A stretch of 37,163 bases of DNA from Porogramme epimiltina (Eukaryota > Basidiomycota > Agaricomycetes > Polyporales > Polyporaceae). Numbering within the stretch: the first letter of the stretch is position 1; each line of letters opens with the position of its first letter. Of the stretch, positions 33,261 through 37,163 are shown in pieces. The stretch covers positions 1-37,163 of the forward strand of contig FTLJ01000426.1 of assembly GCA_900155495.1 (NCBI GenBank), given 5' to 3'. The notes below the pieces were generated by a model. The model ran no database searches. It was not told the origin of the DNA and saw only the letters and a program-made list of their open reading frames with translations. The position numbers and the translations under genes are program-made.

Positions 33261-34382
33261 GGTGGAGGACAGGTGACAGACGAGGGAAATGGAGTAGGGG
33301 CGGCGCCTTGGGGGAGGGCATACTTATTGGAGAGCGGAGAGGACAAGCTTGGTCGGCGTGATAACAATCCGCCACTGCAGATGGTCGCCGGCCCCGGGCC
33401 GTCCATCAGCTGACGATTGTAGACGCCCGACCGCTCCCGAAGACCGCCTCGGAGTCTCGGACTTGGGCCACTCCTCTTGGCAGCCGCCCTCAACTCAGAC
33501 CCAGTTTTCCAAATTTCTATCCATGCGTGTTTCCCAGAATAGACGGCGAGCTCAAGGCTTAAAGGCTCTCATTGGAATCTGCCGCACCTCTTTGCGCAGT
33601 CGCCGCCTTCCGGCTGGCTCGGACCCGCTCAACGGGCCCGATGGCATTCAACCCCCCCGGTTGGCATCTGCCCGGTGAGTTCCGACATCTTTCTTAGGGC
33701 ATGCCGGGAGGGCATCTGACACCTCCTTTCCTTTTGAGACCCTAGGATGAACAATGGGTATCAGGAGACCATCAGGCCCCATCACGAACACATACGTCAG
33801 GTGAGTTTGTAGCAAGTACTGCGCGAAGTAGACTCGTCTCCATGAACTGGGAACCTTCGAAACGTGTTCCTGTCGAGATTCGGTAAGTCGCACGCCCGTC
33901 AAGTGTGTTACTACCTGTGGAAGAGCTTCCATGGGCTTGCGCACTGACCATGTCTGTTAAGATAGCAAAGTGCGGAGGCCGGGTGTAGACAAGGGCCACC
34001 GCATCAGTACGATGTTCCGTAACGCGCCGCGCCCTCTCTTGGTGCTCCTCCGGAGATTATGCTTACCCAAAAGTCTTGATACCACTTGTAAGCCTGTATA
34101 ATCGTTGGACTAACCTGGAATTTCATGCCGTTTCTGACCATTAGAACCAATACGATATCATCTGCATCGTGTCATGGGGCATGACCAACTTGACGATTGC
34201 GATACATCTATTCAAGCAGGCCGTAAAAGTAATGCATATAGTCAACTGCGGGTAAGGAAATCAGTCTGTTGCTATAGCGCTTCGTGATTTATTCCCATAT
34301 CTCGCTTCGTATCATCCACTCTTCGTTAAGTACGACACTGAGCTCATAAATCCTCGACATGTGTCCTAACTAGACGCTCTCT
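33261..34382. other. Intergenic, no gene recognised
   Basis: The first 150 nt are the GUT1 promoter side and include CCAAT on the minus strand (33330-33326). Further right, several possible splice-like signals and short frames occur (for example around 33740-34260), but I could not assemble a protein with a family pattern. A decayed gene is possible. Confidence 0.45.
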
Positions 34383-35566
34383 ATGGCCCCCCACTGTCGT
34401 TTCCGCAGGCTCCCCACTCCATACCTCTTCTTCGCGTTCACTATCCTCGCCACAATCGATACAGCCACAGGGCTTACTACTAATCGCACCATCGACGATC
34501 AATTAGGTGACTCAGCCACCGGCCTCAAACCCCAGTATTTAGGCCCCGGGTGGAACCTAGGACAATCATGCCACTTATGCCGAATTCGTCCCGACCCGTC
34601 TCAAACATACAACGGTACCTGGCATGACGCTACATACAGGTCAGGAAGTCCACCCAGTATTACACTACATTTCGTCGGGACGGCTGTGTACGTGTACAAC
34701 GTACTCGTGAATCAGGGACATCCCAACGTCGGTGTGACCAGAACGAACATCAGGTTCACGCTCGACGGGCATCCAGCAGGAAATTTCGTCAGCAAGCCAA
34801 CATCATCCAATTCATTCAGTTATAAAAGCCTAGTATTCGCGAGAAATCCCCTCGAAAACACAGAACATGTATTGGTGATTCGGCCCCCTGAAAACCAAAC
34901 ATCGTTGATCCTTTTCGATTATGCTATGTATACGTTCACGGAGGACCCGCCCCCGCCAGGTTCGACTCATACATCCAGCCAGACACCAGCCTCAACTCCC
35001 AGTCTCTCGTTAGGATCTCCATCTGCTCAGACTTCAGGAGATGTGAGTGGCTTTTGCTTTTTTTCAGGAAGACAACCCATTAATAAGGATAACGTCTGTA
35101 GGTCTCCTCGACTTCCTCTCAGTCGCAGCCTCAGCTGCCGAGCACAGCTTCCTCTGAGAACATGCCACCCTCCGTAACGCCATCCGCAGCTAAATCAACC
35201 CCTCAACCTCCCAAACACACCCCAACAACTCCCATAATCGTTGGAGGCGTCGTCGGTGGTATATTCGCACTCTTCGCTATGCTCCTCGTGGCTTTGTTCC
35301 GCAAGCAGAACGCCAGACTGCAAGCCATATTACAATCGAACAATCCCGTACACGGCCATCACCATAGTCCTACACCGCCACACATAGAGAGCGACGTGGA
35401 CGACAGTGTTCGTGCCCGGCCTGTCCTACGCGCATCGGCCGTGACCTTCTCGGATACTCCGACTCCGCGCGCTTCCCTTGGCATTCCAGAATCCAGCTCT
35501 CGAGTAGCCTTCCTTTCCGCGATTCCTCCCATCACCGATCTCGAAGAGTGTGGAAGCGACGCTTAG
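34383..35566 (+). CDS. Single-pass membrane protein of unknown function, 374 aa
   Basis: Two exons (34383-35042 and 35102-35566) with a 59-nt intron of GTGAGT and GTAG. The N-terminus has a signal peptide (PTPYLFFAFTILATIDTATG). The extracellular part, about residues 30-190, contains Asn-glycosylation sites and a beta-rich stretch (SITLHFVGTAVYVYNVLVN ... IRFTLDGHPAG ... LLFARNP-like strand) resembling the ligand-binding-like ectodomain common in mushroom membrane proteins. A Ser/Thr/Pro-rich stalk follows, then one transmembrane helix (IIVGGVVGGIFALFAMLLVA) and a basic FRKQNARLQ stop-transfer into a cytoplasmic tail of about 95 residues. This architecture recurs widely in Agaricomycetes, but I know no assigned function. 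The start is the first ATG and gives the signal peptide directly. Confidence 0.8.
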
Positions 35567-35574
35567 GGCATGCC

Positions 35575-35695
35575 ACGGGTCGGGTAAACCCGCCACGGGT
35601 ACGGGTCTATACCCGCCCGGGTCCGGGTAGGGGTTCATGGGGACGTACCCGGGCCAAACCCGTACCCGACCCGCATACCCGCCTGTACCCGTCGA
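35575..35695. repeat. CGGGTACGGG / CCCGTACCCG low-complexity repeat
   Basis: About 120 bp built from CGGGTA, ACGGGT, ACCCG and GTACCCG units in both orientations, switching from the G-rich to the C-rich strand around 35635, so it can fold on itself. It starts right after the stop of the membrane protein and runs up to the TIR element at 35700. Confidence 0.75.
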
Positions 35696-35699
35696 TATA

Positions 35700-36505
35700 C
35701 ACTGCTATACATCTCGCGCTGGGAAACCAGATGGCTGATGGCCCGGTGGATTTGCAAGGCTCTCCCACCTGGATCCCAGATGCAGGGCAGCCACGCGGAA
35801 GCCATTCACGTCCGGCCTGAAAGCCAGCACCCCTCAAAGGTGGAATCCACCTGCGGGCGTCTACATGCCGGGGCGGCTGAGATGCGGGATGATGGCGATG
35901 AGACGACAGAAAAATGGAATAAAATAACGTACACGTCAAGATTCGAACACAGGGGAACATCAGTGCAACAATGATGCAGGTACGGCACTGAAACCAACAC
36001 GTTCGACCTCTGCACCATCGGTCCACACTATTGCATGTGAATAGCAAGTATATACCACCACTTTTTGACCTCTGACTTAACGATATTTCAGCGCGAGCCC
36101 CTCATCTCAAGGAAAGCAGCAACGGGTGCCAACCGACTCATTAAAGCCTCTTGACACAAGATTGTACCAAATGAAGACTTCATTCTATTACTGTACGTAT
36201 GTCCTTCTAATACGCTTGTTGACTTTGTATAGTACAAATAATACCTCGTAGACAAAGGGGGCCTGGCAGGGATGGCTCGAAAAGTGCCGCTAAGTCCCCA
36301 ATCTGGGCCGCCAGGCTCCCCGCAGGTGGCCGCCAGGTGGTAAGCGCGCGCCATCTGGATTCCACCCCCCTCGGCCCTGAGTCCCACATTGCTGCCCTGC
36401 ACCTGAACTTCACACTGATATTCAGCCGATTCCCACCTGTAACGTCACCCCGAGCTCAGGTGGCCATCAGCCATCTGGTTTCCCAGCGCGAGATGTATAG
36501 CAGTG
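35700..36505. mobile_element. 806-bp non-autonomous element with perfect 44-bp inverted repeats
   Basis: The left arm (35700-35743) starts CACTGCTATACATCTCGCGC and continues through GGGAAACCAGATGGCTGATG; the right arm (36462-36505) is its exact complement. Both ends are flanked by TA. Inside each arm are repeated CCACCTG/CAGGTGG motifs, which may be subterminal binding sites. Starting with CACTG and carrying subterminal repeats is reminiscent of CACTA-class elements, but TA flanks would fit other groups, so the class is open. No transposase frame is present. Perfect arms point to a recent insertion. Confidence 0.85.
35939..36017 (-). other. Degenerate tRNA-like pol III unit inside the TIR element
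   Basis: On the minus strand TGGTGCAGAGG (36017-36007) matches the pol III A box and TGTTCGAATCT (35949-35939) the B box, about 68 nt apart. The T-stem (CTGTG against CTTGA) and acceptor do not pair, so it is not a working tRNA. A T-rich stretch follows. It may be a tRNA pseudogene or the head of a SINE carried by the element. Confidence 0.4.
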
Positions 36506-36778
36506 TACTGAACACTACGGCGGGCCGACGGAAGCCCTATTTGGCCAAGATTAGATAAGACTCGGTAGCTTGATGTGCTGCATAGCCCCTTTCCTCCAAT
36601 AGCAACGACCCCATATAAACCATATAGTACAGATTATGCCGCGACTTTGTGTGCTCGTGTTTGTATGGGTGCCTAACATCAATGACGTATCCCCCTAACC
36701 CATGCCCTCAACCTTCCGTCGCGACTCACGCCTAGTAGTACTATCTGATCGGACTCGGAAGAGGGGGCGGTATAACGA

Positions 36779-37122
36779 TCACAAGGCTAGGCTCATACCC
36801 TCTACAAGCACCTTCCACCCATCCTCCGGAAACCCTGGCACGTCTTCCTGACTCGCGTCCCACTGGCACCCTCGAGCCATCATCGTGAGGCTGGCAGCAT
36901 AGAGCAGCGACTCGATGCACCGGTCCCTGGGGAAGTACGGTGTGGGCGCCTTCTCTATTTCCCCGTTTCGCGCAGTGGACATGGAGAGCATCAGGAAGTC
37001 CCACCTGCGAATGGTGCGCGTCGGTGAGTTCCACGCTGCTTCCTCCACGATAGGATCTCACACACTCACGCCGAGGCTCCTAGTAGTTGCCTATGTTCCA
37101 GCTTGCCCAATGCCCACATTTT
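36779..37122 (-). CDS. 3' end of an unidentified gene leaving the window (partial)
   Basis: The last exon 37004-36779 follows a good CGCAG acceptor and codes WDFLMLSMSTARNG, then PYFPRDRCIESLLYAASLTM, ARGCQWDAS and a C-terminal GWKVLVEGMSLAL before TGA. A 65-nt intron with GTGAGT separates it from a likely 53-nt exon (37122-37070) reading MWALGKLEHRQLLGAS, which joins in phase. The next exon upstream is unclear: a donor GTATTC at 37153 would leave an intron of only 31 nt. Splice signals and frame agreement support a real gene end; the product is not recognised. Confidence 0.5.
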
Positions 37123-37163
37123 CTATAGAAGCGGCAGCGGAGAGTCGGAATACCTGTAGGTAG

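Noticed and set aside
35935..36025. A functional tRNA gene inside the 806-bp element
   Set aside because: A and B boxes match, but the T stem and acceptor stem do not pair.

Overview
The window is nuclear DNA of a filamentous basidiomycete, most likely an Agaricomycete and perhaps a polypore; the species cannot be read from the sequence. The reasons are many short introns (about 50-80 nt) with GT...CTNAC...AG signals, GC-rich third codon positions, an F-box-like gene of mushroom type, a RING-PH-VWA mating-type scaffold, and a single tRNA whose anticodon loop carries a tiny insertion. Nothing bacterial, viral or CRISPR-like was seen.

Layout. 138-5014 (-): a Far1/Ste5-type signalling scaffold (RING-H2, PH, degenerate VWA, 1199 aa) whose RING is split by a 1048-nt intron holding a small TIR element. 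5015-9115: about 4 kb of very GC-rich DNA with no gene I can support. 9116-15020 (+): an F-box-like gene cut in two by a 4.2-kb insertion (10463-14694). The insertion has short terminal inverted repeats, a possible 3-bp target duplication and mirrored arrays of CTGTAG motifs just inside each end. It carries broken pieces of host genes: the N-terminal half of an NADH pyrophosphatase and a palmitoyltransferase fragment that has lost its DHHC catalytic segment. 16139-19056 (+): two unassigned genes, one with an N-myristoylation-like start.

19793-23994 (-): a CCC2/ATP7-type copper P-type ATPase (997 aa) whose first metal-binding domain is split by a 1107-nt intron with a roughly 235-bp tandem duplication and a second TIR element resembling the one in the scaffold gene. 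24771-26421 (+): RRP8, an rRNA base methyltransferase, divergent from the ATPase. 27166-28335 (-): a disordered protein with a basic nuclear signal. 28977-29338: a 362-bp MITE. 30778-30855 (-): tRNA-Gln(CUG). 31046-33260 (-): glycerol kinase in ten exons. 34383-35566 (+): a secreted-type single-pass membrane protein. 35700-36505: an 806-bp element with perfect 44-bp inverted repeats, next to a CCCGTACCC-type repeat and containing a degenerate pol III (tRNA-like) unit. 36779-37122 (-): the 3' end of a gene that leaves the window.

The genes look like ordinary dispersed housekeeping and lineage-specific genes, not a pathway cluster. The most notable biology is mobile: several unrelated non-autonomous TIR elements sit in introns, in a gene and between genes, and the 4.2-kb one looks like a gene-fragment-capturing transposon that has truncated a host gene. 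Exon borders were placed by hand from splice signals, reading-frame sums and family knowledge; no search was run.
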